The position numbers and the translations under genes are program-made. Below are positions 10,418 to 21,241 of a stretch of 64,000 nt of DNA, in pieces. This stretch comes from Phialemonium atrogriseum (Eukaryota; Ascomycota; Sordariomycetes; Cephalothecales; Cephalothecaceae), in contig NW_026848175.1 of NCBI RefSeq assembly GCF_030411735.1, positions 1 to 64,000 on the forward strand, in the 5' to 3' direction. The notes under the pieces were generated by a model, which did not search any database, had not been told where the DNA came from, and was given only the letters and a program-made list of their open reading frames with translations. Every line of letters starts with the position of its first letter. Position 1 is the stretch's first letter.

Positions 10418-12050
10418 TCATTTTAAACTAGGCAAATACTTTCTAATCCCCTTTTGCTTCTTCTGCGCCACCATCTCAGCCTCGAATTTTGCTCTAGCAA
10501 CAGCCTCTGCTGCTGCTGCTGCCTCGGCCTCTTGCCTTTTCTGCATATTTTTCGCTTCTAGTTCCGCCTCAACGCTCTCTCGAACTTGTCGTATAACCTC
10601 TTTGTGCTGCTTTTGCCGCACTTTCTCCGTCTCCCTCTCCGCCTCTAGCCTTTCTAGTGCAGCTTTTTTGGCCTCGGCTTCTGCCTTTCCGATTTCTCTC
10701 CTTGCCTCTTCTTGGGATTTTCTTACTTCTTTCATTCTTCTGTCCAACGCTTCTTCAGTGTCCCTTCTAATCTTCTCTTCAAGCTTTCTCTGCTTTGCCC
10801 AATCCTCTTTTTCCTGCTTCTCAGTTTGCAAGCTCTCCAGTTTTGCCTTGAGTTTCTCATTTTCCCTCTTCTCAGTTTGCAAAATCTCCACTTTCGCCCC
10901 AAGTGTCTCTATCTCTCTTTCCCGCTTCTCGGTTTCCAATTTCTCCAGTTTTGCCTTGAGTGCCTCCACCTCCTTCTCTAGCCTCTCAACTTCGAGTTCA
11001 GACTCATGGTCCATAACCCTTTTCTCCTCCATCGAATATCTAGATTTTTCGTGCTAGCTATTCGAAGACTCTTCATCTTCGGTCCTTCCAGATTTTGATT
11101 CAAGAAGACCCTTTGGGTATAAAACGACCTAAGGCCCAGCTCGCAAAGTATCGGTAGCTAGACGATGAACTTTCCTTTGCAGAGCTTTCGTGTCGTCCCA
11201 GATATCCCTCGCGGATTCCGGTGTTTCTGTGTCAAGATCGCGATCTATTTTGTCCTCGAGATCGCGGAGTTCTTCATCCTCGAGCTTGTCTTGAGATATA
11301 TTTGAGTCCATGGGAGACTGTATCGTGACCACGGGGCTCGCGGAGTCCTGAGGGGATGATTCCCTATTTAGAGTATCATCTGTTTCTTCAACGATGTATC
11401 CTATGGGTGTCATATCCGAGGCTCCGTTGCGAAGGCCTTCAGCCCGATCAAGCCGGGGTTGAGGGTCGCGTTTGTCTCGTAAGGTGAGATCAACGGCTAC
11501 CGTGGAGATTTCGATAAACTATCGGAGCATACTAGGAGAATTAGTTTTCAGGTCTATAGGCATGTGAAGTAAGGAGGACGTACGAAATGTTCTCCAAGCT
11601 GCGATCTCTCGTCGTAAGATAAATCATTATCTGCAGAGTGATGTCCAAGATTCTGTGCTGGCCCCTTAATGCCTCGCGATAGAACACGATATTCGACTTG
11701 CTCGTGAAGATCCACTGTAGTCTTATTCCAAACTGGCGAAACTTCCCAGGGCTGTCTCGGAAGTGAGCAAGTAGCGACGTGAGGGTGATCTTCAGGTTAT
11801 CCAGTGGCGTGAGCAGCCGCTCGCAATTGTTGACAACATCCTGGATCAAGCTTTGCAAGTCGATGGAGACGTTGATGGACCTGTCCAGCTCTTCCTAAAT
11901 CCGGTTCAGAAGCTTTGAAAATGAGGCGATCTCATCGGCATATATGCGCACTTCGCGTCCAGCGGACCCAACTCCCTCCGAGATCCGATACAACCGTAAG
12001 GCAATAGATAGACCTAAAGAGATGATCTTGCTAATAGTAACAGGATCCAT
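10418..12050 (-). pseudogene. Coiled-coil protein with STAND-type fungal N-terminal domain, broken by three in-frame TAG codons
   Basis: The reading starts with an ATG at 12050 (MDPVTISKIISLGLSIALRL), an N-terminal type common in fungal ankyrin/NACHT-like proteins. It runs in one frame to about 11585 except for a TAG at 11897-11895. After an intron that I cannot place cleanly, a second frame runs from about 11530 to 10418 and is interrupted by TAGs at 11131-11129 and near 11055. The C-terminal 200 residues are a long charged coiled coil rich in Glu, Lys and Arg. Sequence on both sides of each stop is coherent, so these are nonsense mutations and not gene ends; each is one C-to-T step from CAG (Gln). 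Alternatively it is two or three short genes, which I find less likely. Confidence 0.6.
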
Positions 12051-12479
12051 CAATGAAGTTAAATTCAGAATGATTCATCAATTTGGCGGATAAAATAGTA
12101 ACATTCCGAAACGCAAATGGTGAGCAAAACGTTGCGTCAGGTTCCCGTCACCTTTTTGGGTCGGCTGCTTCAGCTCGCCCGTTAGGCAGCAATGGGCCCC
12201 AGCGAGAATCTCCATACAGACTAGCCAATCAAGGCCGTGAAGAAATCTCATTGCTAGTTGGCGTTACGGCCCAGGCCGACGAGCAGCCAAGAGGAGGGCC
12301 TACGAACACGTTAACGTTAAAACCTCGCGACACTCGAGTCCTTCTCACGATGCACTGCAATAATAGCCCAAGGAAAGGCCTTCAGCGTTTAACATATCCC
12401 GCTCTAGAGTGCCCCATGGCACCTTGCCTTTCCTCCCGCTCCCTCCACCGAAGCCACATTTCCTCAGCCTCAAATTGAA

Positions 12480-12722
12480 TCGAATCAGCACTTTGGAGAA
12501 GCGGCAGGCGGAATGGATCATCGCTCCGTTGTTCCGTGCTACAGCCGTCGCCGATGTTGCCGTCACCAGCAGACGATACGACACCTCTTTGCTAGAAAAC
12601 AGCTCGACAACGGCCTCGATGACGCGCGAGTTTCCAATGCCGCCCTCGCCGCCGACAAACAGGCACAGCTAGGCAGTCCCCCGCTTGTCGCGACGTATTC
12701 TGTCCAGCTGGCGGCATATTAG
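12480..12722 (-). pseudogene. PIF1/Helitron-type helicase fragment with a damaged Walker A motif
   Basis: The minus strand reads CLFVGGEGGIGNSRVIEAVV, then LLVTATSATAVARNNGAMIH and SACRFSK. This is the Walker A region and motif Ia of PIF1-like helicases of the kind carried by Helitrons. The P-loop Lys is replaced by Asn (GNSR where GKSR is expected), and a TAG interrupts the frame just upstream (after RRDKRGTA). The rest of the helicase and any Rep domain are missing. I infer a truncated, inactive Helitron-derived piece. Confidence 0.6.
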
Positions 12723-14547
12723 TCGACAGGCGATGCCCTAGACATTTAAATCGGGCGGATGATTCTCAAGTTCCCAAATGGTATCGTAGGTAACCACAGG
12801 CGTTGCGTTGGGGGGTTAACAGTGTTTCCTAGGAATGCTTGCAACGAAATGTTCCATAGGTAGGTCGCAGCTTTAGTTACCCTTGCCTTGGAAGATAAAT
12901 AACGTGGTTGCCCCGACCTCGAGGTACAGCTTCACACAGTGGATGAACTCGTCAAACCCCTCGCCGGAACAGTACGATCCGCAGTAGAGCTGACCATGAA
13001 GTCTGGAGCGCCCACTTCGGTCGGTCAGGTGAGGACATGCTTGATCCGGGCGATGGCAACGTTCCAGTCCATCATAGCTAACCCATGCGGTGGGCTCCAC
13101 CTCGAGATTGATGCCGGAGCTACACCAGCTTGCCTAATGGGTGGGGCATGCAAGAGGTGGCTACACGTTTTGCGATGCTGGAGGGTCCGATCCCCACTGG
13201 AACGAGGTGAATGTCCATGCGTATGCAGTCGTCATGCCCGCCGCCCACATTATGGTGTAGCATTCCTCGCTGTTTTTGAGCGTAATAGAGCAAACACTTG
13301 TCCTAAATAACTAATTAGTAGCTCCGTTGTTAAATGGCCACCTCCTGTTAATCCCCTCAGCTCTCCCATAGGCGGTAGATCATCTACTTTAAGGGGCTAT
13401 GGGCCCATTGCACCGAGCGGGCAGCCAAACACAGTTGCAATCTTTGGGTAAGAAGAAAGCAGGGGTTTAGCCATCCAATCTACTGTGCAGTATTCCGTTC
13501 ACAGTAGTTATGAAACAGAAGTCACGGGACAATTGAGCTGTGCTCGGTTAGCCCACCCGCCTCGTAGCAGGGTTATTAAGTGGCACATGAGAATGTGCCT
13601 GCGACCAGTTCGCATGTTAGCCGTACAGGGATTAGTGACAAATAAGTAAGCAGGTGATAGTATGAGCCACTGAGGTACTTAATTTAACATGATTTCAATG
13701 CATGCCCTCTGTGCCGTGCCATTTGTGCCCTCTCAGACGAACAAATTGGATCACACCGCCGACAGCTGGCTACATTTAGATGAGACGCCTATATACCACA
13801 TCTTACACATACACTGCAGGACACTAATGACCGATAGCCGGTTGACTTCAAGCTTTACATACATAGTGCGTCTAGCAGCAGCGGAACCTTTTCACGTAAT
13901 CACAATACAGGTAACGTGTAGGGAAGTACTGTCAAGGTTCGATGCTAGTTGCGACGGAAAACGCTGCTATCGGGGTTCGCTGCTACAGTGGCCTCGTAGC
14001 GTCTAATAGTCAGCTCCAGGATATCTATACCTGTTCTTTACAGCGATGATCAACGTAGGCACACCTTCCTATGCATACATGCGTTATAGTCCTGCCATTG
14101 TATCCTTGTAACCTCTCTTCCAAATCTTACAGGGATGATAGTAGGAGGGCGCGCGTGAGATATCTGCCGAGCCACATCCCGGCTTCTTGTCGACATCTTT
14201 CTGAAGGGGTTATTCTTTACATTCTGTTCGTGTCCAATGAAAGGCTGAAATGGGAACCGGCACGGGAAGTGACGTCATCCCAAGAAAGAGACGAGACGAG
14301 CAGATCCTATCAATCACTATCACCACCCCATTTATTTTTATTTTACCTAGACAGTGTCTGCGAGTGGAGGCAAGGATGTCATGCTTCCCGTAAAGCCGGT
14401 TCCCACCAGAAGATGTAACATAGGCCTGCACGAACCCACTAGCGGCACGGCAGTTAATAAGTAGCTCCCGTTCCCCAAGTTTAAGCCTTTTCTATCTCCC
14501 TCGTGCATAGCCAAGCACGTAGAGAAACGTCCCCGAGAACCGGAACC
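12723..14547. other. Long intergenic region without a supported gene
   Basis: About 1.8 kb with only short unconvincing ORFs on both strands (for example 12939-13310 plus and 12873-13100 minus). No family signature, splice-consistent model or repeat structure was found. The last 100 bases are the promoter and leader of the cysteine-synthase-like gene. Confidence 0.4.
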
Positions 14548-16577
14548 ATGGCAAGCATCAATCCCCTCAACGTGTACAGAGGTCCAGACTCTGTTCGCAA
14601 TTATTTTGACCCGGATTCGTCGCCTCCGCTGCCGCTCGTCGAGATACCCGACTGTCTTAATCCCTATCGGAAAGATGGCGTGCGCATATATGCCAAGATG
14701 ATGTCGATGCATCCAGCCAATAACGTCAAGGCCGTTCCAGGTTAGCAGCTCGGGACTCGGCGCTCGGGACTCGGCGCTCCAAGTTTATTTTACTAGACAT
14801 GACTTATTGACTCAAGTCTCCAGCTATGAACCTCCTCGAGAAGAGCGTGGATCCAGACAAGACAAAGACCATAATTGAGTACAGCTCGGGTTCGACGGTG
14901 ATATCCATGTCGATGGTATCCCGGGTGTTTTATAACCTGCCCGATGTCCGAGCATACCTAAGCAACAAGACGAGCACGGCCAAACTGCGGTTGATGCAGT
15001 TCTTCGGACTAGACATGTAAGGTTATTCTTCATCAGGCGATGCAGCTACTGCACCCTGGCACATAATTATCTAATAGCACTTAGTACACTGTTTGGTGGG
15101 CCGTCTCAGGCAGAGCCACTCGACGACCGCGGGGGCATCAGGGCCGCAGAGAGGCTGGCCCAAACCTCTGAGTCTATGGTCAACCCAAATCAGTACGAGA
15201 ACCACGACGTGAGTCACAAATGAGCTTGCATATCCATTTAATCTCCAATGACAGTCGCTGATGGCATTCTCTTCCTATTAGAACTGGAAAGCTCACATCA
15301 GATGGACTGGCCCCCAGATCTTTCGGCAGTTGCCTGAGATTAGCTTGATCTGTGCTGGCATGGGAACTTCGGGTGAGATTTCCACGCGACGCGTGTTGAG
15401 GTTAGTTGAGGATTGACGTAGACTAGGAACTATGACTGGCCTAGGCATATACTTCAAGGACGTCAAGCCCTCTGTGTTCCGTCTCGGGTATGTTGCCAGG
15501 AAACTTGGGTGTGAGAGGTCTACAAAATTGACAGTCTTGCGTGTAGGGTGTGCACGAAAGCAGGTGACCGGGTGCCGGGGCCACGGTCATATGCGCTGCT
15601 CGCACCTGTCGAATTCCCTTGGAAGTCGTCTGTGGATCATCTCGAACACGTCAGTGCTCTCGATTCTTACTCGATGTCGCTCGACCTCTGTCGGCAAGGA
15701 ATCATTTGTGGGCCATCGTCCGGATTCAACCTGAGAGGGATTTTCCAGTACATTGAGAAACGGAAAGATGATGGTACTCTTTCCGAGCTGGCCGGGCCGG
15801 ATGGAGACATCCACTGTGTCTTCCTCTGCTGCGATCTCCCGTACCAGTACATCAACGAGTATTTCGACAAGCTTGGGGAGTCGTACTTCCCCGTGATCAA
15901 GAACGAGGTATATGAAAGACCCAAGTTCATCAGAAAGCCTCTTGAACTTCCGAAGGAAAAGCTAACAACGCCATTTTCACCGCCAGCGACTTACAAAAGT
16001 CGATCTCTACAGTTACGACAAGAAGTGGGAAAGAAAAGCGTCAGAAGCACTGCACGAATTTTTCCAAGTTGACAAGGTGTTGGCCAATGATCTTCTGTCC
16101 ACCCCGACGCCAGGCCACGGGGATATCATAGGGTTGGAGGGTTCGATTACTCCCAGGCCAGATGCTACAATTATCGATCTTCGACAGGCATCGGACTTTG
16201 AGCAGTTTCACTTCTCTAGCTCTGTCAACTTGCCATTCGTTCACCCGAGCACTCCGAGACCATTCTCGGACGCCGCAGTCCTCGAGTCGCTGTGGAAGAG
16301 ACTGGACGCGACATTCGGGCAGCCAACCCAAGAGCTTCGGGAAATCCTCCACGGAAAGCGTGTTCTAATACTCTGCTATGACGGCGACAGCTCCCGTGTG
16401 GCAGTCAGTGTAGTGCGGGCGAAAGGGTACGTGGCTGATAGCATACGAGGTGGGTTTGAAGTACTTGGGAACTTACAAAGGGCCATATCGATAGCTCAGG
16501 AGGTCCATCCAATGAAGGATTTGTATTCGGATCTCACTAACAGACAGAGGGAATTAAGCTGTCTCAACGAAGTCTAG
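14548..16577 (+). CDS. Cysteine synthase-like PLP enzyme fused to a rhodanese domain
   Basis: Seven exons: 14548-14740, 14824-15016, 15085-15208, 15282-15372, 15427-15487, 15547-15907 and 15987-16577, giving 537 residues. Residues about 30-340 are a fold-type II PLP domain: K61 is the likely Schiff-base Lys (NNVKAVPA), SSGST at 85-89 replaces the usual TSGNT, and GMGTSGTMTG at 196-205 is the phosphate-binding loop. Residues about 390-530 are a rhodanese domain with active-site C471 in CYDGDSSR. The family makes cysteine or related C-S/C-N bonds, and rhodanese moves sulfane sulfur, so the fusion may couple sulfur delivery to beta-replacement. The altered PLP motifs suggest a substrate other than O-acetylserine. 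Intron 1 holds a 14-bp tandem duplication (14748-14775). The ATG at 14548 follows ACC, a good context. Confidence 0.85.
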
Positions 16578-16914
16578 TTACAAACACCACCTGACCGGTT
16601 TTTGTCTGCAGTTACATATTTTTTTTAGATATGTTGCCTGAAATTAGACGTTTTGGATGGGATTTGTCTTAGCTTGGCGTGGGTCACAGCGGCAATGACG
16701 AAGACGACGACAACAACGACGACAATGAGCCAAATCTATCTTAATACGAAGAACGTCGTCAACGGAGACAAGATACCACAATGCCTTACGCCCTGCACAT
16801 CGCCCAGCTCGATACCCTTATCTACCTCAAAGCTATCGCCGATGACTTAGACAGCTACATATGAACAAATCAGCCTGGAATGTGCTCTCTCTTCCTTCTC
16901 AAAGTGGCTGCGTT
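16578..16914. other. Convergent 3' region
   Basis: This space lies between the stops of the plus-strand cysteine-synthase-like gene and the minus-strand sulfotransferase-family gene. It holds a T-run near 16619 and an ACGACGACAAC-type simple sequence near 16699-16730. I see nothing coding. Confidence 0.5.
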
Positions 16915-18005
16915 TCACTTTCTGATATATCGCAGATAGTACCACGCCCCGACTGCCACACACGGCGCCACGACTGTGGTCGCCATGTTCAGCATAGCCA
17001 TGCGAACACTGGGGCCGATGATGCTCGTTGTGAGCTCCTTGAACTCGGCCGCATTGTTTGCGCGGGGGTAAGGCTCGTTGGGGATCTCCTTTTCCAAGAA
17101 GGGGCAGATTTGCTCCCAGCCGAGACCATCCTCGAGCTTGATCTCGATCATGCGATCCTTTGGCACAAGGCTTCGCGCTTTCTCATTGCTATTGCAAGGC
17201 ATCGTTAGCATATAATGTGTAATATGTCAAGCGACAGAAAAGCATGGGGAATGACATATGACATACTGTGCGCGATATGTCATTATGGCCGCTTCCTTGT
17301 TATCGATGGCTCTGTCTTTCCAGATGAATCCCCCCAAGGTATCGGTCATTCCCCCCATTTCGTACAAGAACGAGTTGAACATCCCGAGCAGTCTGAAGAA
17401 CGGCGACTTAGTTTTTCTCGACATCGGAAGGATGGTATTCTCTATAGAGCGATACCAGGCATCCTCATCGCGCGTGGTCAAGATGAACTTAGCATCCGGC
17501 CACGCGGCGACGGCCTCCTCCAAGATGAAGGGTGTGATGTCGGTGATCGCCTAGAAAAGAAAAGAAGAGAACCTGGGTAAGTGTCTACTATAGGCCATCA
17601 TCATCGCGAAAACGGAAAGAGAAAAAGGGAAGACACTGTAATTACGTCGTAGTCGCCGAGCCATTTCTGCAAATCCTCCTTGCTGAATGGTTTCTCCCCA
17701 CTGTATGTTCCTCCACGGGCGGCCTCCCGGAGAAGCTTCAGTTCGTGCGCGCCGCCAAGGAACACGGTGCGCATGTGGCACGGGTTGTATCCAAGCTTCT
17801 GCAGCGCGTAATATAGGCCGAGGGTGCCATTTCTAAGTTGCGTTCCGAGAGTTAGCCTACGACAGCTTGGCGCCTCCCTGGCGCGGGCGGTAGAATGGGG
17901 GAAGTTCGTCGAGTTTGTGATAACATACCGTCCAAAACTAAGCACTATCACCTTCTTCTCCTTTGGGTTCGTAGGAGCTGGCAGTGTGTCCACATAGCGT
18001 GACAT
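16915..18005 (-). CDS. P-loop sulfotransferase-family protein with C-terminal membrane anchor
   Basis: Four exons: 18005-17929, 17832-17646, 17550-17267 and 17188-16915, 273 residues. The N-terminal LSFGRNGTLGLYYALQKLGY is the 5'-phosphosulfate-binding loop of the fungal sulfotransferase-4 type family. WPDAKFILTTRD is the 3'-phosphate region of the same family. Near the C-terminus a hydrophobic segment (MLNMATTVVAPCVAVGAWYY) is followed by basic residues, so the protein may sit on a membrane by its tail. Family members are widespread in fungi, and few have a proven substrate; PAPS-dependent sulfation is therefore inference. It is convergent with the cysteine-synthase/rhodanese gene. Confidence 0.8.
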
Positions 18006-18841
18006 TGTGAAACTCGGGGTGAGACTTGTACGGCAGAATTGGTTACGTCGGTAGCGTCGGGAGACCAACGGGTGGCGATCGATGACAGCACTTGCGTTCT
18101 AGCTTGTATTTGAAGAGCTAAGAACCGATTTTTTTTACTAAAAAAAAAAAGAACCACTGGGCTTGTTTATACTACCCTTGTCGGCGGCCGAGACTCGGCC
18201 GCAGACTGCGCGGAGATTGCCATGGGCCGAAGGCCGTGCCGTTAACCCCTGAGACTGGATGGCCAGCGTTGTATACACACGTCGTTGGCCTGCGGCGGGC
18301 AATTGATTGGTCAGTTGCTCGGGATCTCCCCACTCGGCTTCCCTATTAGGGATGTCCGTGCACATAAACGGCCCAAACAAGGACAAAGACCGACTGCCGA
18401 GCACCGATCCTTGGCACTCAGCTGAGCTCTGATGGTCTGATATTGTCGAACTTGGCAACAACGTCGGATTAGGTAATTAGCTGACACTTCGTCGGTGATA
18501 CTTGCGTCTACGCTGCCGCGACCTACTAGGCCCTTTATCGGTGCGGGCGTGCGTACCCGAACTTGCTGACCAAGAAAAATCAGAGTGGTACCTGAGCCAG
18601 GGGTACCAGATTGTTGTTTAACCGCGTGGGGTTAATGGGTGAGACGGTGTTTGGGGAGAATCTAATAGACCTGCGGCACGAGGGTGAAAGATCCCCCTTG
18701 GGCTCGGGAAACATGACCATGCAGACTGGCCTGGTGTAGCCGAGGCCTCGCCTTTCGTTCTTCCGTCCCCCTCGCCAAGCGATGCATTTGTGTGAAATAG
18801 AAACATAATTGCTGTATATTTGCTGAGCTGACAATTTGGTG
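18006..18841. other. Intergenic, promoter of the sulfotransferase-family gene
   Basis: No gene is supported. An A-run lies at about 18140-18150, and short ORFs at 18138-18461 and 18580-18891 have no recognisable content. The right part is the 3' flank of the GNAT gene. Confidence 0.4.
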
Positions 18842-19858
18842 TTAGTTGCCGGGCTTGTCAGGCTGTTCGTAAATGAGAAAATAGTCGCCAAATAGGCCGG
18901 GACCCCCGTACTGCGAGTCGTCCTGGATGAGCTCGCGCTCCATCCGGAACCCCAGCCGCTGGTACACTGGCACGCCGGGTTTCATAGCGTGGACGAAGAT
19001 GTCGAGACCCAACTTCTCCGCCTGCCGCATCCCGCTGCGGACGAGAGCGGTGGCGACGCCCCGCCGCTGCTGCGTCGGATGAACAGCGAGGTAATCGAGC
19101 ACTATTTATTAACGTAAGCATTCACTCGGTAATTACTTTTCTTTACTTGGACGCAGTTACTGCAGATGATTAATTATGCCTGCAGTCCATGTTTGGGTAA
19201 GTGTAAGATGTGAGAGTGAGGGTACTGAACTCATGTATGCCTTGCGGCCCAGTACCTCCTTTTCAATCTCGCGCACCCGATCTAGAAGCGGGTCGGAGGT
19301 GCAGTCTGGGTCCCAAACGGCCGTGTCGGCCACACGGGATATCTCGGCCTCCTCGTCTGCTGACACGGCGGGGACGAGAGCCTCGGGCCAGGCGGGCGTG
19401 CCGTTACCCTCGTTGTCGGTGGAGGCGTCTTCGGTGCTGTTTTCGGTGGAGGTGGTGGCAGTGGTGGTGATGGTAGAGTGTGAGACAGGAATCGACCACC
19501 GGGCGTACCCCAGTATCTTGCCCGTGACGGTATCGACGGCTTTTTGGTGCCGCGCCGTCGCCCGGTTCCGCAGCAGGTTGCGCGGGTACCGCAGGGCGAC
19601 CTGCGAAATATGGTAGTCAAGGGCGCGGTGGCGCCACTCAATCCGCCAGTGGGCGTCGGCCCAGAAGGCGGGGATGTTGGTCGCCGCGAGGGCGGGGCCG
19701 TCGGCCACGGTCACCCGCGTGATTGTGAAAGCGTTATTAGGTGTTTCTGTATTGCCTCTAGTAGGCATTTTGGCGTCCATATTGGTCGGTGTTTCCGTAC
19801 GTTTTTGCGTAGGCGTTTCCGTGGCACGGAGGAGCGAGGGAAAAGAGGGGTTAACCAT
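18842..19858 (-). CDS. GNAT-family N-acetyltransferase
   Basis: Two exons: 19858-19231 and 19101-18842, 295 residues. The acetyl-CoA-binding motif A is in exon 2: LAVHPTQQRRGVATALV, followed by YQRLGF, the usual beta-strand and turn near the end of GNAT proteins. The first 40 or so residues are Thr/Pro-rich and probably disordered; a second ATG (MDAKMPTRG) lies 26 codons downstream and could be the true start. A Thr/Ser-rich insert (near residues 125-150) separates the N-terminal half from motif A. The donor is GTTCAG, non-consensus, but it is the only phase that joins the two halves. The acceptor substrate is unknown. Confidence 0.8.
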
Positions 19859-21241
19859 TGCTGTGATTACAGGGGGTCACCCAGGTAGTGGCGGATTTTG
19901 CGGCGGGTTGGGGGCACAGCGGGAAAACCCACCTCTCAAGGCGTGAAGAAAGTCGTCTTCGTCCGGGCCCGCCATGCGGAATGCAGCCCCGCCTCTTGTT
20001 GGTTTGACGAACGCCGGTTAGTGAAGATGATATTACTCGGGTGCAACGGGTAAAGCAAAAAAAAAAAAAAAAAAAGAGGCTGGTGGGACAACGCCCTTCC
20101 ACAACAGTCATTTGCACTAATTTGGATGTAGGGGAAAACCCCCAGCCGAGAAGGCGAGCGACAGTTGGTTTCAACAGTTGATGGTAACAATAGATACAAT
20201 ACCCAGATAGATTACACGCATACGCCCCCTATTTCGTTATTCGCACTAACTAATAATGGCCTGTTGCGGAAGAAAGCTTATTTATCGTGGTTCTGCGCCA
20301 AGCTACGCCCACCCTCTTGGCTTTCTTGGATGTTGCCACTAAAGAACTTGGCTTTTGCTTGTCGCCCATTGTAGAATCTCTCTCATGTACTGTTCAAGTC
20401 TTATGTATTGTCGACAATTGGTAGACAGTGTAGAGTCCTGGAGAGTTTATTTATGCAGGTACCGCAAGTAAGGTACCTAAAAATGGAAAGCAAGATACTC
20501 AAATCTGAAATTACCTTGTAAAAACGCACCCAACATGACCTGATCAAGGACGCACTACTGTAGGACCTGCACGAGTACTGCCACCAGCGTCGCAGGGCGC
20601 AGAGCCAGGTCCTTGTTTGCGCCTTTAGGAGGTTACTTTTGGGAGATGTTCACATTTACCCGCCACAGACGCACCATGAGAGTGAAAAGGACGAGCCTCC
20701 TCGCGTGCATTGCGAGTTTGCCTTTGGCTGCATCGACGGTATCATGCCTACCTTAACTACCGTCTCATTCCATCTGGTAAAGCAGGAGCTGTGTCTGCAT
20801 TTGATAATCCCGAGACATTCTGAGTCGCCAGGGTTATTATTTAGTGACACAGCCATGCCAATCCAGCTTACAGTGACGATTCTATCTGTGTACCTTAGCA
20901 TCCACCAACTAAGATCGCGACGGAGCCTAGTGGAATTTAATGCTATAAGACGCAAGATCCGATTCAGCAGCATGTCACCACCATGTGACCCTGAATGTAC
21001 AGGTAGCATTAGCTGCCTTGGGGCTGTTTGAGGGTTACGGGAACGTGCGGCAAGCGCCACATCGACAGCGCAGCAAAAATCAAGGTACTATTATCACGTT
21101 AAGTTTTAGCAGGCATCTTAGAAAGCTTGCTTTTCCAAGAGGATTTGTTGATATATTTTGTCTAGAAAAGAAAACCGCCAACTAAGTGGTACAGCGGTAC
21201 AGCGGTACAGTGGTACAGAGTAATGACACCCCTGGAGCAAT
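19859..21241. other. Intergenic region, no gene seen
   Basis: Contains a 19-base A-run at 20057-20075 and several short ORFs with no family signature. An 8-bp unit GGTACAGC repeats four times at 21188-21219, just beyond the sulfatase stop. No RNA gene was recognised. Confidence 0.45.
21188..21219. repeat. 8-bp tandem repeat, four copies
   Basis: GGTACAGC twice, then GGTACAGT and GGTACAGA. It lies about 20 bases past the sulfatase stop codon, in the 3' untranslated or intergenic region. No function is suggested. Confidence 0.8.

Noticed and set aside
10266..11057. Plus-strand Ser/Phe-rich ORF (263 codons)
   Set aside because: Mirror of the Lys/Glu coiled coil on the other strand (AAG/GAG read as CTT/CTC).
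12083..12478. Plus-strand ORF (131 codons)
   Set aside because: Starts at TTG, has no recognisable content and runs up to the helicase relic on the opposite strand.
20656..21060. Minus-strand ORF (134 codons)
   Set aside because: No family pattern, no start context and overlapping ORFs of similar size on the other strand.
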